Shown here: positions 21,501-33,446 of the stretch, piece after piece
Position numbering within the stretch: the first letter of the stretch is position 1
Layout: each line of letters opens with the position of its first letter
NCBI GenBank assembly: GCA_015146655.1
Contig: VKHL01000163.1
Span: forward strand, 1-61,961
Origin: Ochromonas danica
Lineage: Eukaryota; Sar; Chrysophyceae; Chromulinales; Chromulinaceae
Direction: 5' to 3'
DNA length: 61,961 bases
Program-made: the position numbers and the translations under genes
The notes under the pieces: generated by a model
Told to the model about the DNA's origin: nothing
The model's database searches: none
The model's input: only the letters and a program-made list of their open reading frames with translations

Positions 21501-24500
21501 TGGATACCTTTTTTGCGATCTCACACACTTTGCGATAAACGCCATAACTTGCCTGCTCAGGGATCTCAGTTTGAGGCTGTGCTTGCCGCTGCTGGAGTTG
21601 CTGCACAATCACTCCATTAAGAGCAGCACTGAGTTCCGAAGTTGCTGCTTCGTTAACAGCAGCTAGAAGCTCGTCGACCATCTCACCATCCGGTTCCTCT
21701 GGCTCTTGTCCCTGCTGTGGCTCTGTGTTCTGGCCTCGACCACTTACATCATATCCTAACGGTTGCGTGTAACGCGTCTGTCGAGTTATAACCAACACGA
21801 TTTCGGATGACAAATAATCCACAAGCGATTCATACTTTTCGCTCAGATTCACAGGGAAGATGCAGCGAGATATCTTTGCCAAGTGATGTAGACGGCACAA
21901 CCCCATACAACTAACATCCTGCAAGAACCCATCTTTCTCTCTCAAAGAATTCAAGAGGAGTCGCATGGTCTTCTCGAAGAATTCGAAAGGCAGAAAACCA
22001 GAACAACTGCCCAACCATTTCGTGTAAACCAGCAGTTGAATCGACGAGAAGGCCATGTCCCCTGCTCTTGCTTCTATGCGATCGATCGCACTGACAAGGC
22101 TGGAATAGTTCTCCATAGAGGCGGCCTTCTCAAGAAGGTCGTTCCAACAGAGCACACGAAGCAACTGCTCCTTCTGAGCCATCGTCATAGACGAGATATT
22201 CTCCAGAAGGAAAAGACCTTCAGCACACGTGAAGAGCACGGATCGGCTGGGCCTGGGACACTTCACCACTCTTTCTATGAAAGCCACAGCTTCCTCTTCT
22301 GAGCACACACAAAAGCATTTCATCATGGAGAAAGTAGTTAGTCAATACATGATCTTACCTCGAACTTGCTGGGAAATGGCCAATCTAATGGTGAGTTGCA
22401 GATGAGCCTGGATATAGAGAGGCTCTTCGCTACCAAGAAGAGATCCACTCAGACAATCGGACAAAGCTGTGTATAGTTTGTGTACAGATACTTGGTCTGC
22501 TGTAGATGCTATCAAGCGTCCAAGAGCACAAACAGCCTCAATCTTGAGGATCCTTTGAGCCACAGAGTGGGACGGAATATCCGAAACACTTTGTTGGGAC
22601 AGCAACACTCTGGAAATGGAGTCCAGCAGTGACTTAGCTAAAGAAGAATTTGAGCTGAGCATAAGAAATTGAGCGGCAAGATTGAATGAGGACGCCGACA
22701 TTAGTAACTCATGGCCCATTTGTTGATAAGTAACGCCTTGTAAGGTCTCCTCGAGGTTGTGAATGTATGATGATACTGTCGAGCCACTGTTACTGTTATT
22801 AACGCAATTTAGCCAAAGGAAGCTGAGCGACTGGCAAATGAGATCTCTGACTCGCTTGTATGGAATGAGAAGCCATTTATTTAGTAATGCAAAATGGCAC
22901 TTCTGCAGAATAGCCTCTCTTGCACTCGAACTTCCCATTTGTATGGCATTCCAAATTATTTTGCTCGCCAGTTCAACTCCAGCAGATGACTTTGCCTCCA
23001 GCACGACCTCTGAAGCTACGAGACGCTCATCGACATAGAGATGAAGGTTTTTCGTTTCAAGCATGTCTGCCAATCTCTCGGAAGCTATATCTAAGCTATG
23101 AACCAAGGCATCAACCACGCGAGGTAACACTGTTTGCAACTGTTCCAAGCTCTGTTCATCACAGCGCACCAAAGAATCAGTCGAAGCACGCACCACGACA
23201 TCAGTAGCTTCTGATAAAGCACCGAGAAGTAATAGAGAGCTGCGAGACGAAGATTCTGTGCTGAACGAGCGAATCGAGTTTTCTTGATCGGCACTTGACA
23301 GAAAAGCGTCCAACAATGTGAACAGATAAGCTTGCATAGAGCTTCCAGTCTCTCCGCTCTTCTCCAACTGGTGCTTCAATGTGACGCAGAATTCGGAGAA
23401 AAGGGCAGTAGCGCAATTATTCACAATATCCACTGTATCATCTAAACATATCAAGCATACATAACTATTAGATACCAGCAGAAGAGGATTGAACAGATCA
23501 GGGTCTACCCGCCGACAGTGCCAGTCGACATAAAACATCTGCAGGGTTGGGGCGGACAAACCGCAACCACTGCAAATAGATTACACGACAAGAGGCTTTC
23601 GACTGCTGACGTAACTCCTCAAATCTTGGGCATTGCAAAACACCTCCACTGTCTACAACAAAAACAACGGACAATCACAAGAGCGAATGAAGGGCAGAAA
23701 GGAAGAAAGTAAGCAAACATACAATTCTCTTTGAAAATGAGATTTATCTTTCCCAGAGCACTCAGAAGATTTGTCAAACTAGGGAATGATGCTTCAACTT
23801 GAACTAGCGCAAGAAGACGTTGCACCAAATCTCTGTCTCCTCCGATTTGATCTGGAAACACGGCTGCTGACGCGTTGACAAGATCGTAGCAAGCTCCTCT
23901 CACTGCAAACCCTCCCTGACCACCTTCCGTATAGGCGCTAGAAAGCTGCCATTTACCCAGAAAAACTTTAAGCATGCTCAGTAGCTTCGTAACCTTCGCG
24001 ATCTCAGCTTGAGAAGAGATTGCAGGCAGTATTTTGGATAGTAGTAAGCAAAGTGACTGCAGCTGCTTCCCCTCCACATCGCTGTTATTTAATGTATTAA
24101 CTGATTCTGACTGGAGCTTCTCGAAGATTCGAATCGAAATGTCCAAGAACGTCACTTGGCTAGAATCGACGACATCATTTAGCAGCAATTGCAAGAATGC
24201 CTGGCGGTGCTTCGCCAAAAATGGGGTTCTCTTTCGAAGCATACATAGATCTTCATCGACAAGACCAAAGAACAACGACGAAAGGAGGCTAAGCACACGC
24301 TCGTCCAGACTCGTGCCTTTCGTTGACTTGGCCTTGTTGGCGACGAAAGCAGTTTTCGAGACAACTTCTGAGTCGCTGTCCACGCTACATATTGTTCTCA
24401 TCGCGAGCAAATACTCCTTTGGCAAGAATGTTAGGCTCAGAAGGTCTTTGCGATAATGCGACAAGGTTTGCTGTGGCGCGGAGAAAAGAATTTTCTTTTG

Positions 24501-25079
24501 GCTGGCCAGCCGCTCCTTTCTGACATCCGACAGCCCCGCCCACGAAGAGGCAGGGGGTTGTGGGAGAAAGACTTCAACAGTAGCAAGACACACGTCAATG
24601 TAGTAATCTCCGATGAAGTCCATGAGGTCTTTCTCTTCCTCAGAGCTCGAGACAAAAGCGCTTTCCAACACGGCGCTGTACTTGACAGCGTAGAGCAAGA
24701 GAGCATTACTCTGGTGCGAAAATGCTTTGTGCTGATATGCTCCACGTATAAAGTGAGGCAGTGTTTCGGGGAGGACCTCTGTGAGGCGCCCACTGCCCTC
24801 CAACAGATCCAGAAAGGCCAGCGCGAAATTGCAACAGAAGGGCAGTTGGGAAGGACCGATCAGATGGCGGAACACGGACAAGCTGAGTGAACACTCGTGC
24901 ATCTTGACTCGCTTCATGGCTTCGCCCACAATGGCGACGACCTTCTCTCGCAGCGTGGCGTCGTTGGCGAGGGGCAGTACGCGAGGAAGAAGAGAAGACA
25001 AGACAGAAGGCAAGTCTTCCTTCCTCACATCCTGCAGCCTCTTCAGAATCCTATCCAGTGCATCCACACTAATCTCCAT
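18542..25079 (-). CDS. ECM29: Proteasome adaptor/scaffold protein ECM29
   Basis: Five exons (23723-25079, 23509-23652, 22359-23441, 21508-22298, 18542-21439) join in phase and give 2090 residues. The introns are 60-70 nt. The protein is built throughout of HEAT-type helical repeats. Its start (L-L-P-R-V-L-P-L...L-R-E-K-V-V-A-I-V-G-E-A-M-K-R-V-K) matches the conserved ECM29 N-terminus, and the C-terminal half keeps long armadillo-like helices. ECM29 tethers the 26S proteasome regulatory particle to the core and acts in quality control and oxidative-stress response. Human and yeast proteins are about 1850 residues, so this one is longer; part of the excess is a polar insert (Ser/Asp/Asn-rich, about 18990-19220). 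It converges on PrmA with 53 bp between stops. Confidence 0.85.
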
Positions 25080-25304
25080 GGCTGCCTCGCAATGACTCTA
25101 AACCAGAAGCAGCAGAAGCAGTGCGGAGAGAACTGATTCAATTGTCATTTTCTTGGAGACTCCCCTCAGAAACGCTTGAGAAACACTTCACCCAGAACGC
25201 GTTTCTCCGTCTCCCACACCGCCAAATCGCCAAATCTAGTCTAGGAAGGGAACTGAGCATTTCCATCAACAGTTTGATATGAGATAGCACAGCGTCTTTG
25301 AAAG
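25080..25304. promoter_or_regulatory. Divergent promoter between ECM29 and the cation channel
   Basis: 225 bp between two outward-facing start codons. It contains ACGCGT at 25197-25202 in the context AACGCGTTT, almost the same palindrome as at 4781-4790. No TATA box is obvious. Confidence 0.4.
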
Positions 25305-26842
25305 ATGAAAGCCAGCAGCAACCAAGTTTTGCTTCATCAAGTTCTCAATCTGTCTCTAGAGTTGACAAGCAAGTATCAGTTTTGGGTTGGAGTGTGTCTG
25401 TTGACTTTGGTGGAGCCTGTCATCTGTTCCAAGCATGGCCCTCGCGGTGAGTGAGTGACGCTATTCCTCTGCTCTGCAATCCCTTCTGATGGTGGCAAAC
25501 CTCCTCTTTAGGCGTTCTTGTCGTTCAAAGCGTAGTTCTTTTTGTCAGCGTGGCCTTGTTTGTCCTGCAGGTGCTGGGCGAGATTGCCTATAATCGTCAA
25601 CGGCTGTTGGCCTCGCCCCGCCACGCCGCGAGAGACATTTTCGTCTTCTTTCTGGGGCGAGGGGAGTATCTCATGGAGGGATTCTGTCTAGCGGTTGGGA
25701 TTGCCTTCCTCTACACCTTTCCTGGCATTGCTGCCCTGCGCTGCTTCCGAGTCTTCCGGCTGCTCTGGCTCAGCGAGAAGCCGCTGTTCCGCACGGAGAT
25801 CATGAAACACTTCTCGCCTGTTGTCGGGCAAGATCTCGTGGACCGTGTGTTTTGCGTGTGCACCTTCTCTATCCGATCGCTCTCTGCACTGGGCGATGAA
25901 ATGTTTCGCTTGACTGCCCAGACGCGAGGCGGGCTCTTTCTCATGCTCGTGCTGTTCTACATGGCCTATGTTTTGGGCCTTGTGTTGTGGATTGAAACTG
26001 ATGATGAGTCGATATCGTGTGGTGGACTGGGCTCTTGCATGTATATGATGCTGCGGCTGACTTTGTTCGACGGTGATGGCCTCACCTACGCTTACAATCT
26101 CACCCACAAGCACAGGTTCTTGTTCTTCCTCACCATGGCGTATATGTGCGTTACAGCATTTGGTGTGATAAATGGCTTGATTGGAATATTCGGAACAGTT
26201 TTCGCAAGAGCGGCAGAGCAGTCGTGGGGTGGAATGAACAGGAACACACTCGAAACACAGCACGAAGATTTGGCTGGAGGGGACAAGGATCATCTGCAAG
26301 AGCTTGATCAATCGTCCCGAGGAGATGGCTATGTCGGTGTGGATTATCGAGAACAGTCCGAAGCGTCTCAATCAGGACCGCCGCCTGCTTTGAGTGAAGG
26401 GGAGACAGCAGAAGAGCGCGAGGGAGACGTCGAGATGGTCGATGTCGAGCTGCCCGCGTCACGTCCTCCGTATAGTTCCATCCCTGCTAACGTCACAAGA
26501 CAGCAGCAATCGGCGGTTCCTTCCTTCTTTCTTGGGAATAATGTGTCTGAGAGGCCGATGAGGAGTGGTGCTATGGAGCAGCAGTTGGCGCTGTTGCAGC
26601 AACAGGTGAACAGACTCACAAATCTGCAGATTGTGACGCAAGCTAAGCTTGATCGAGTGCTGAGCTTGTTCCTCAGCCAGCAAGAGCTAATGGTCCTTCC
26701 TCCTCCTGTTCGTCCTGCTCGTCCTCCTCGTCGCCCTCGTGCAACTCCTCCAGATTCCTCGTCTGCAGCTCTCACTGACTCTCCTTCCCCTCCTCCTCCT
26801 GCTGATGTGGCAGTTTCCAACACCATCGTGGTGGACGAGTGA
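25305..26842 (+). CDS. Single-domain six-TM voltage-gated-type cation channel
   Basis: Exons 25305-25446 and 25512-26842 join in phase 1 (490 residues). Six hydrophobic segments are visible. The fourth, within G-I-A-A-L-R-C-F-R-V-F-R-L-L-W-L, has Arg at every third position, as in S4 voltage sensors. Between S5 (FLMLVLFYMAYVLGLVLWI) and S6 lies a pore loop, M-L-R-L-T-L-F-D-G-D-G-L, with two Asp near the expected selectivity filter. After S6 comes a long cytosolic tail with a leucine-zipper-like coiled coil (MEQQLALLQQQVNRL) and a Pro-rich end. One-domain channels assembling as tetramers (CatSper, bacterial Nav-like and protist EukCat types) have this plan. The acidic filter suggests Ca2+ or Na+ conduction, which is inference. 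Confidence 0.72.
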
Positions 26843-27210
26843 GAGATGAATCTTGCGAATGGATTTTTGTTCTGTCGAATACTTCTCATATGAATTCTAT
26901 TAGCCTGCCGACTCTTCGAATACGAACGACATTAATAGACCACACAGATCAATGTAGTCTAATGAATGCTATGCTTTGTTATGCCATGATATGATATGAT
27001 ATGATATGATATGATATGATGTGTTATGGATGATGTGGCATGGTGGGAGGGAGAGTAGTCCAAGATGTGCAGATCAAGGTTTTCTAATGTGAAATTGTGG
27101 GTTTGAAATCTAATATATACAGTTTAGACAAGCCAAACAACAATCCACATTGGGTTTAACAATAATATTGGCGAAAGCCTGTTTCCTCTTCAACTACTGA
27201 CTTTCAAAGG
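26843..27210. other. Intergenic region with (ATGAT)7 microsatellite
   Basis: The 368 bp between the channel gene and FTO hold seven perfect ATGAT units at 26986-27020 and otherwise AT-rich sequence. No reading frame of note. Confidence 0.8.
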
Positions 27211-29004
27211 ATGGGTAAGAACAAGAATAAAAGCAAAGGCGCTTATAATAGAAATCGTGGCACTGCTTCCGATCAAAGTGGAGGAAAGCTGAAGAAGACA
27301 GCGCCAGCGAAGAATGCCAACCAAAACAATGGCAGAGGCCACGGGAGTAACGTTAACAGTGGAAATGGCAATGGAAGCGGGTCTGCGAGTAGTTGCAGTG
27401 TTTACAAGAGGCCAGCGCGCTTCCCCGGGAGGTACCCCATGATTGACTCGAAGGACTTCGTCTATCCATCCAACCCACACTATGGGAAGATCATCCAGGC
27501 TGCCTACGAAGGGTTTGCCTTGGAGACCACAGATGACTATGGTGAAGACCTGGACGAGCAATTCCAGGCAGCGCTGGAGTCTCTGGACGAGCAAGGCTTC
27601 TACCAGTTCGACATGACTCAACCCGCGGGGCTGGGCACCAAAGTTGCTCGCACGTTCGTCTCTCGCTGTCTCGTAGGCGAAGCGGGCATGACCTATAAGT
27701 ACTTGGGCCTGCGGATGTTCTCTCACCCATGGACTGCTGGCAGTGAAGGCACAAACGAAGCCTTCATGCAGATTGGAGCTTTGAATCAAGTCGTTCGCGA
27801 TCGCTCCTATTTGCTGCAGGAGAAGCTCGGTCGGTCTGAGAAAGGCACTTGTGACTACAATCTTACCCTAATCAATCGCTGCTTCCCAGAAGGAGACCTA
27901 AAGCTGAAGAAAGAGCCTCTTTTCGAAAAGGACGGATGCGCGGTCTCTTGGCATGCTGACAGTTCCCTCGAACACTTCAGTGCCATCGGTATCTATCATT
28001 ATCAGCGTCACGATGACATTCAAACGAAGCCTTGGAAGGTTGCTCTTCGTGTACTGCCTAATGCTGAAGGCCCTCAACAGGGCAAGCCAGTCGCTGATTC
28101 GGACAAATGGGCTCCTCCCGTGGCGATGGTCATGCCGCAGCAGTGCTTGTACTACATGCTCGATGACTTCAATCACCATCATCAGCATGCAGGTAGTAAA
28201 CATGACAACTGCTTTGGTTTTGGACTTAATTGTCGTGTCTTGTAGTGCTGGCAGGAGGTTCTCACCGCTTTGCAAGTACCCACCGCGTCTCTCTGCGCGA
28301 AGGCCACAGCTTCGATTACATCCAAGAGCGCTGTAAGCATGTTCTCCAAGAGGTAATGAGCACATTTCCAAGTAATCACACTTGCTAACCGGAGTTTTGT
28401 CGAGCAGAGGATTATGGCCAATCGCAAGTATTTGCGCAAACTGCTCCTATTGATGGTAGAGCTGGAGTTCGAATGGTTGCGGCAGTTCTTTATTCAAGGA
28501 GAAACGCATCGTCGTCTCCACACATGGTGGCATCAGCCTATGCAGCAGCTTCAAGAGTTATACACACAATGTGGGTCGCGATTGGCTCTAATGCTGAGAT
28601 CGCTCAAGGCAGCAGCAGCTGGCTCTTTCCAAAGAGAGCAGTTCAGCCCCGAGTTGGGTAGCAGTTTGTGTAAGAAGATCGCCAAGCACATGAGTGAAGT
28701 TGATGCCGAGTCCTATGGGGAAGCTATGGAGCAGTTGGATGAAATAGCCAAGAAAAGGGCGGGTTGGGATGAGCGAGAGAGAGATCCTATCTATTCCACC
28801 ATGTCTGCTGACTTGAGACCCATACCCGCTTCTCCTTTGCCCTGCTTCCAACCCATCCTTTCGCTGGCGGAAGAGTTGGGATACAAGACACCAACTTCTG
28901 GAGTTGTCGATGGTTCAAGCCATCTACAATTCCTGGTGAATCAACTTCGAAGCTGGAAACAATCCCATGCATCACTACCAAAGAATGGAAAGACATTGAA
29001 ATAA
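27211..29004 (+). CDS. FTO: FTO-type alpha-ketoglutarate-dependent nucleic-acid demethylase
   Basis: Three exons (27211-28192, 28246-28352, 28408-29004) join in phase; the first junction restores H-Q-H-A-V-L-A-G-G-S. The protein has 561 residues. A basic, Asn/Gly-rich N-terminus precedes the catalytic double-stranded beta-helix. The iron ligands are visible as S-W-H-A-D (H..D) and as the distal His in H-H-Q-H-A-V-L-A-G-G-S. The alpha-ketoglutarate-binding Arg is in R-F-A-S-T-H-R-V-S. A helical C-terminal domain follows (R-K-L-L-L-L-M-V-E-L-E-F-E-W-L-R-Q-F), the extra domain that separates FTO from bacterial AlkB. FTO removes methyl groups such as m6A/m6Am from RNA. The gene is complete and all key residues are present. 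Confidence 0.92.
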
Positions 29005-29177
29005 CTTAGTGTCCTAATTAGTGACAAACATCAACAGAAAAGTGGTGATGATGAAAATAAGTAATTGCATTAGCTTTTAGAATGAATGGTTGTAGAAACA
29101 TCACAACGATATATCAAGAGAAAGGATACTACAGTACAGTTCAATTCCAACTGAATTAGTTGGAGAATGCGGATAAA

Positions 29178-30989
29178 CTAAAAGAACCCTTTGGCTTCCT
29201 TTGCTTTTCTTTGCATAAATGCGGATGCCTCATTTTGATAGATATTGCTGGCTTTGGAATACGCAGAACGCTGTCGACAGTAAGATGTGTAGGACTCCTG
29301 GATCACCGCTCTGCCACCTTCTCTTTCATAGATCTCTCGAGATTGGAGCTTCTCCAGTGCTTGGTCAACCTCTCGCAGTAGCTCCACGGCCACAGGCTCC
29401 TGTTCTCCATAAGAAACGGACTCCAGCAAATCGGCGCGAGTCTTTTGGAGAGCTTCTCTGGCAACTGCAATGTTCCCGCCATCCGCGATCTCGAGGGCGG
29501 ATTGCATTGCTTCCGTGCATCGAACACGTAAAAGCTGACTATCCACACCCAAATCTCTTTTGGGACAGGCATCTCCGAGCAGTTTTGGATCCACTCTCTT
29601 GACGTGACAGCTCCCACCTCCCACAACGACCCTTTCTGTTTGCCCCGAAAGGTGATAACTGGCGGTCGACACGAGAAGAGGAAACTCTTCAACGGGATTG
29701 GAAATGGCTGGAATGCGAAGTCTAATCAAAACATCTCTCTGCTCGCCTGAATATAAATCAGCAAAAGTTATCACAGCTGAGTTGCTTGTTGATCTGGAAG
29801 GATATCTGCCAGCCATGACACCATCAATGATAACATCTGGACAAGTTGTTACGTGGACAGTAACGTCCCTTAAAATGGTTCCCTGCTGCGTCCCAATGGC
29901 CCCGCCAAAAGCATCAACCACACTGTCGGGCGTTTGAATATAGACGAAGCTTCCTTCCGCGGCGTTGGCGATCTCATTCATATGCTCGCTGTCGTGATCA
30001 GCACCGAAACCAAAGAGAAAGAGTGAGCTGCCCGCCTCCCGAATGGCCTTTGCCAAGTTCAATTTCAAAGACAAATTGGATTTATCCTGCCCATCTGTGA
30101 GAAGAAACACACAAGAAGCGGCACTGGAGGTGCGTCTATTCTCCAGGAAGGACCAGCCCACATGCAATCCCGCATAGATGTCCGTCCCTCCTCCAGCACG
30201 AATGGACTCAATCGCCTCAGAGGAAGTCCTTTTGTTTCTATCGTTCAATCGCTTTAGCCCATGAAGAGCAGTAGCAGTAGAGTTGAAAGTCACAATCGCA
30301 AGGCGATCTTGGTCTCCTAGAACAGAAAGGACGAATTGCATGGCTCTCTTCAGAAAAAGGATTTTCTGGCCAGCCATCGAGCCGGAGTTGTCTAAGATGC
30401 AAACCACGTCCAGGGGCTGCCTGTTGCGACTGGAGCGGTCTTCGAAGCGAGTATGCACGCGTGCATAGAAAGGGTCTACTTCTTCAGTAGAGATGACAGG
30501 ATATTCGGGTGTGATGGAGATCTCCAGTGAGAAGTCGTTGCGCTCCGATGGCTCCAGGGCAGTGGGGTTGAGCGTGGCAGCAGGATCTTCTTCCATCGCC
30601 GAAGAGGAAGGGCCAAGAGAAGAAGAGTTTACGACCGGTCTGGTCACATTGTTATTCATGGGCGCGGATCTGTTCGTAGAAATGAAAGACCAAATCGATC
30701 TTCTGGCTGGAGATTCAACAGGAGTGGCAGGAGCAGGAGCGGGTGAGGTAGGAATTGAGGGAGGAGGGAGAGGAATGATAGCATTAGGTGTGATTTTGAC
30801 ATCATCCCCAGGGAAAGGGGTTCGGCAGTGAGGACACTCGCTCTTTCCAGCCGAGCGAAGCTGAGCGATGCAACTCTGGTGGAACCATTTGCCACAGCAA
30901 CCAGGAGTTACAAGAAACTCTCCACCGCGAGCCACGGCATTGCCAAGGCAAATGCAGCAGATATCAGTACGGCGAGTTTGAAAAGCCAT
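29178..30989 (-). CDS. RING finger plus von Willebrand factor A protein, probable E3 ubiquitin ligase
   Basis: A single-exon frame of 603 residues. Residues 10-60 form a RING-type zinc finger (C-C-I-C-L..., C-C-G-K-W-F-H-Q-S-C-I, C-P-H-C). After a disordered Pro/Ser linker there is a vWA domain with an intact MIDAS motif, D-N-S-G-S-M, plus T-D-G-Q. The C-terminal part is beta-rich followed by helices, as in the plant WAV3 family of RING-vWA ligases. WAV3-type proteins are E3 ligases in plants; the substrate here is unknown. Expected to be cytosolic, since no signal or TM segment is seen. 173 bp separate its stop from that of FTO. Confidence 0.82.
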   Translation of the reverse strand: MAFQTRRTDICCICLGNAVARGGEFLVTPGCCGKWFHQSCIAQLRSAGKSECPHCRTPFPGDDVKITPNAIIPLPPPSIPTSPAPAPATPVESPARRSIWSFISTNRSAPMNNNVTRPVVNSSSLGPSSSAMEEDPAATLNPTALEPSERNDFSLEISITPEYPVISTEEVDPFYARVHTRFEDRSSRNRQPLDVVCILDNSGSMAGQKILFLKRAMQFVLSVLGDQDRLAIVTFNSTATALHGLKRLNDRNKRTSSEAIESIRAGGGTDIYAGLHVGWSFLENRRTSSAASCVFLLTDGQDKSNLSLKLNLAKAIREAGSSLFLFGFGADHDSEHMNEIANAAEGSFVYIQTPDSVVDAFGGAIGTQQGTILRDVTVHVTTCPDVIIDGVMAGRYPSRSTSNSAVITFADLYSGEQRDVLIRLRIPAISNPVEEFPLLVSTASYHLSGQTERVVVGGGSCHVKRVDPKLLGDACPKRDLGVDSQLLRVRCTEAMQSALEIADGGNIAVAREALQKTRADLLESVSYGEQEPVAVELLREVDQALEKLQSREIYEREGGRAVIQESYTSYCRQRSAYSKASNIYQNEASAFMQRKAKEAKGFF

Positions 30990-31514
30990 GTATCAGAAGA
31001 GGAGCTATTCCCAAGAGGTCAGCAGAGTTGGTGGAATGGATTTCCGATTTGATTTGATTTGATTTGATTTGATTGTGAAAATTTGAGCGGGCAAGTTGAG
31101 TCGTTTCTTTCCCACACTCTCTCAAAATCGCGTTTCTTCCCAGCGATCCCGAAATTTCCAAACAAACAAGCAAGCAAAGCAAGGAAAGCTGTAAATGTTG
31201 TAAAGCGCCCGACAATCACATCAATGCTCTTGATGCCTCAATGCCTCTGTCTTCCAGTGTTTTTCTTCTGAGGCTGATTTCCGTGAACCTGCTATTTGTC
31301 TAAGCAATAATAGCACGCGTAATGTGCTTCGTGACACAGAAGCAAACATAGTCTGTGTTATTATCATTTTCCTCTACTGTATTGAATATGACAATTCGCT
31401 AAATAGAATTTACCAAGTCTTCGAACATTCGAGAATTCCATGGAAATTCCATGGAACATAAAGTCCGTTGCGCTTGCGGCTCGGATGGTCACAACAAATC
31501 AAGAAACAGACATC
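30990..31514. promoter_or_regulatory. Divergent intergenic region with (GATTT)n repeat
   Basis: 525 bp between the RING-vWA start and the next + start. It contains a GATTT pentamer array at 31046-31074, the same pentamer as at 1206-1240 in another phase, an ACGCGT word at 31315-31320, and an internal palindrome-like GAATTCCATGGAAATTCCATGG stretch near 31432-31453. Small frames here are not convincing. Confidence 0.45.
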
Positions 31515-33446
31515 ATGGCGCTTATGAGATGTATTGGAGCTCTTTTAATCTTCTTCTGTGCGGCTTTTTACCAAGGCTTTGCCCAGGAGCAAATTGAAGA
31601 ATTCGAAGAATTTTCCGCGCCAGCTATCGAGGCTAATGACCTCGCGCCGGCTATTGACCTCGCGCCGGCTATTGACCTCGATTTGGGAGTAAATCAAAAT
31701 GCTCTCGTGGACGCGCTGGTCAATCAAATTGCGGAGTCGCTCAGAGAAGTCGATTTGCAGTCTATTTTCAAAGAAAAAACAAATACGCTAGATCAGATGC
31801 AGTCCCTTGTCGAGGCGCTCAAGGCTGCTGCCGCGGGAAAGGTGCTGCCGTCAGAGCAGCAAGCAGACCAGGTCTCGGGACTTGATGGGCGCCGTCTTCA
31901 AACAATTACGGCTCCTTCATTCCCTCATCACTATGGATTAAGCTCCTCCTGCAGCAATAAGTTGTGCGAGTACCTCACAGCGCAGTTGAGTTGCAAAGGA
32001 ACCTACTGGGGCTGGAAGAAGGTCAGCACATTCACTCCCTGCGTCTATGAGTTGATGACGATTTCTAACCTCTTCTGTTTTATTATAGTCTTGTGTTCGC
32101 TATTTCATGGGCCAGATCTTCGGTTGCAGCGACTTCCCGCAGGACCCCTACGCTCTCTTCGACACGCCTCCTTTCTGCATCGATCAGCTCAAGGAGTTCG
32201 CCGCTGTTTTATCGAAGTTAGCAGTAGGAAACACTACTCCTCTCACCGAAGTCATCAATAAATATGTATTCGCCTCTGACTTTGGAGAGGCAAGTTGTTC
32301 TCGAGTGTGCTATCAAACTTTCCAAAACGCTTCCAACGCCTTCATGCGAGCTTGCACCTCTCAGCTGGACACCCACAACAAGACATATGCTTTGGTCTAT
32401 CAATTCAGGAACCTTCAATCTTTCCGCAATCAGGCCTGTGGTACGTTTTTTACTCAACCCTAATCGAAATTCTCTAACAATTTGCTTGTACACCGTGTAG
32501 TTCATAATGCCACTGGCTCGAATTGCTGGCAAATGTTTAGCACAATGTCGAAGTCAAGTGGCTCGGGTGGTGTTTCACCCTTCAATATGAATTGCAACTA
32601 TTATAATGCCCCGACCTACAATAAGCAGGTCCTCGCTGGAATGTGTGCGACATTCAAAAAAATGGGTTGCTGCGCTGCATCGGGTGTGCAAATAGTTATT
32701 GGCAACCAAATGAATTCATCGGCGCTCGTAGTCCTACCACCCTGTCTCCACAACTTTTTGGCTGCTCAGTGTCCTGCCATTTCGATGAGCAAGCCGTGCA
32801 CCACTGGAGCAATAACCACACAGTCAGTGATCCGAGGCTACATCATCTTGCCTCGCTCCGCTGGCCGCTTTATTAATGTATATGACAAAGCAAATCTCGT
32901 CACTGCTCAGGGAGTCATCTCGACTGTGCTAACAACGTTCAATGCAGCCTTGAAGAAGCAGCCTTATAACATCAACCCTACATATCCTTTCCAAGTCAGC
33001 ATTGTGGGATATTCGTACTCCAATGGTAAGGATGCTCTCTGACTTTTTAAAAATGAATAATTGATTTTCTGCCTTTCTCAGATACTCACGTCCTTACCCC
33101 CACGACGGGGGTCCCAGCCTGGCCCTCCAAGAGCGACTATACTGGCGCGACGAAAGGCAACTTCACCTACCAGATTTATCTTCAAAATTTGAACAGTACT
33201 CAGGTAATGCAGTTGAGAGCCGTATTGTCCATTCCTACCCTCGCACAGGGATTCGCCCAAGGATTTGGAGTGACCACCCAGGCTGGTATGGCAGTGGCGA
33301 AGACGGCTCTAACCTCTTCCGCCCTCTATCATGCTGAACCTGTTGCAGTCGAACACAGTGGTAGTGGCTCGTTCATGCCGTGGAGAGGAGGCAATGGTGC
33401 CATAGTTATCGGTCTTGTCACAGTCTTTGCCTATTTATTGTATTAA
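31515..33446 (+). CDS. Secreted cysteine-rich protein, probably GPI-anchored
   Basis: Four exons (31515-32021, 32089-32440, 32501-33025, 33082-33446) join in phase and give 582 residues. The start at 31515 is chosen because it begins a clean signal peptide (MALMRCIGALLIFFCAAF); an upstream in-frame Met lacks that advantage. After an acidic linker with tandem DLAPAI units, the body is rich in paired cysteines, Asn-X-Ser/Thr sites, Phe and Asn. The C-terminus is a short linker and a hydrophobic tail (GAIVIGLVTVFAYLLY) with nothing after it, the pattern of a GPI-attachment signal. No known domain is recognised. Likely a cell-surface or cell-wall protein; function unknown. Confidence 0.72.

Noticed and set aside
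31440-31514. Upstream in-frame Met for the Cys-rich secreted protein
   Set aside because: Starting here would bury the signal peptide 25 residues inside the protein. The ATG at 31515 places it at the N-terminus.
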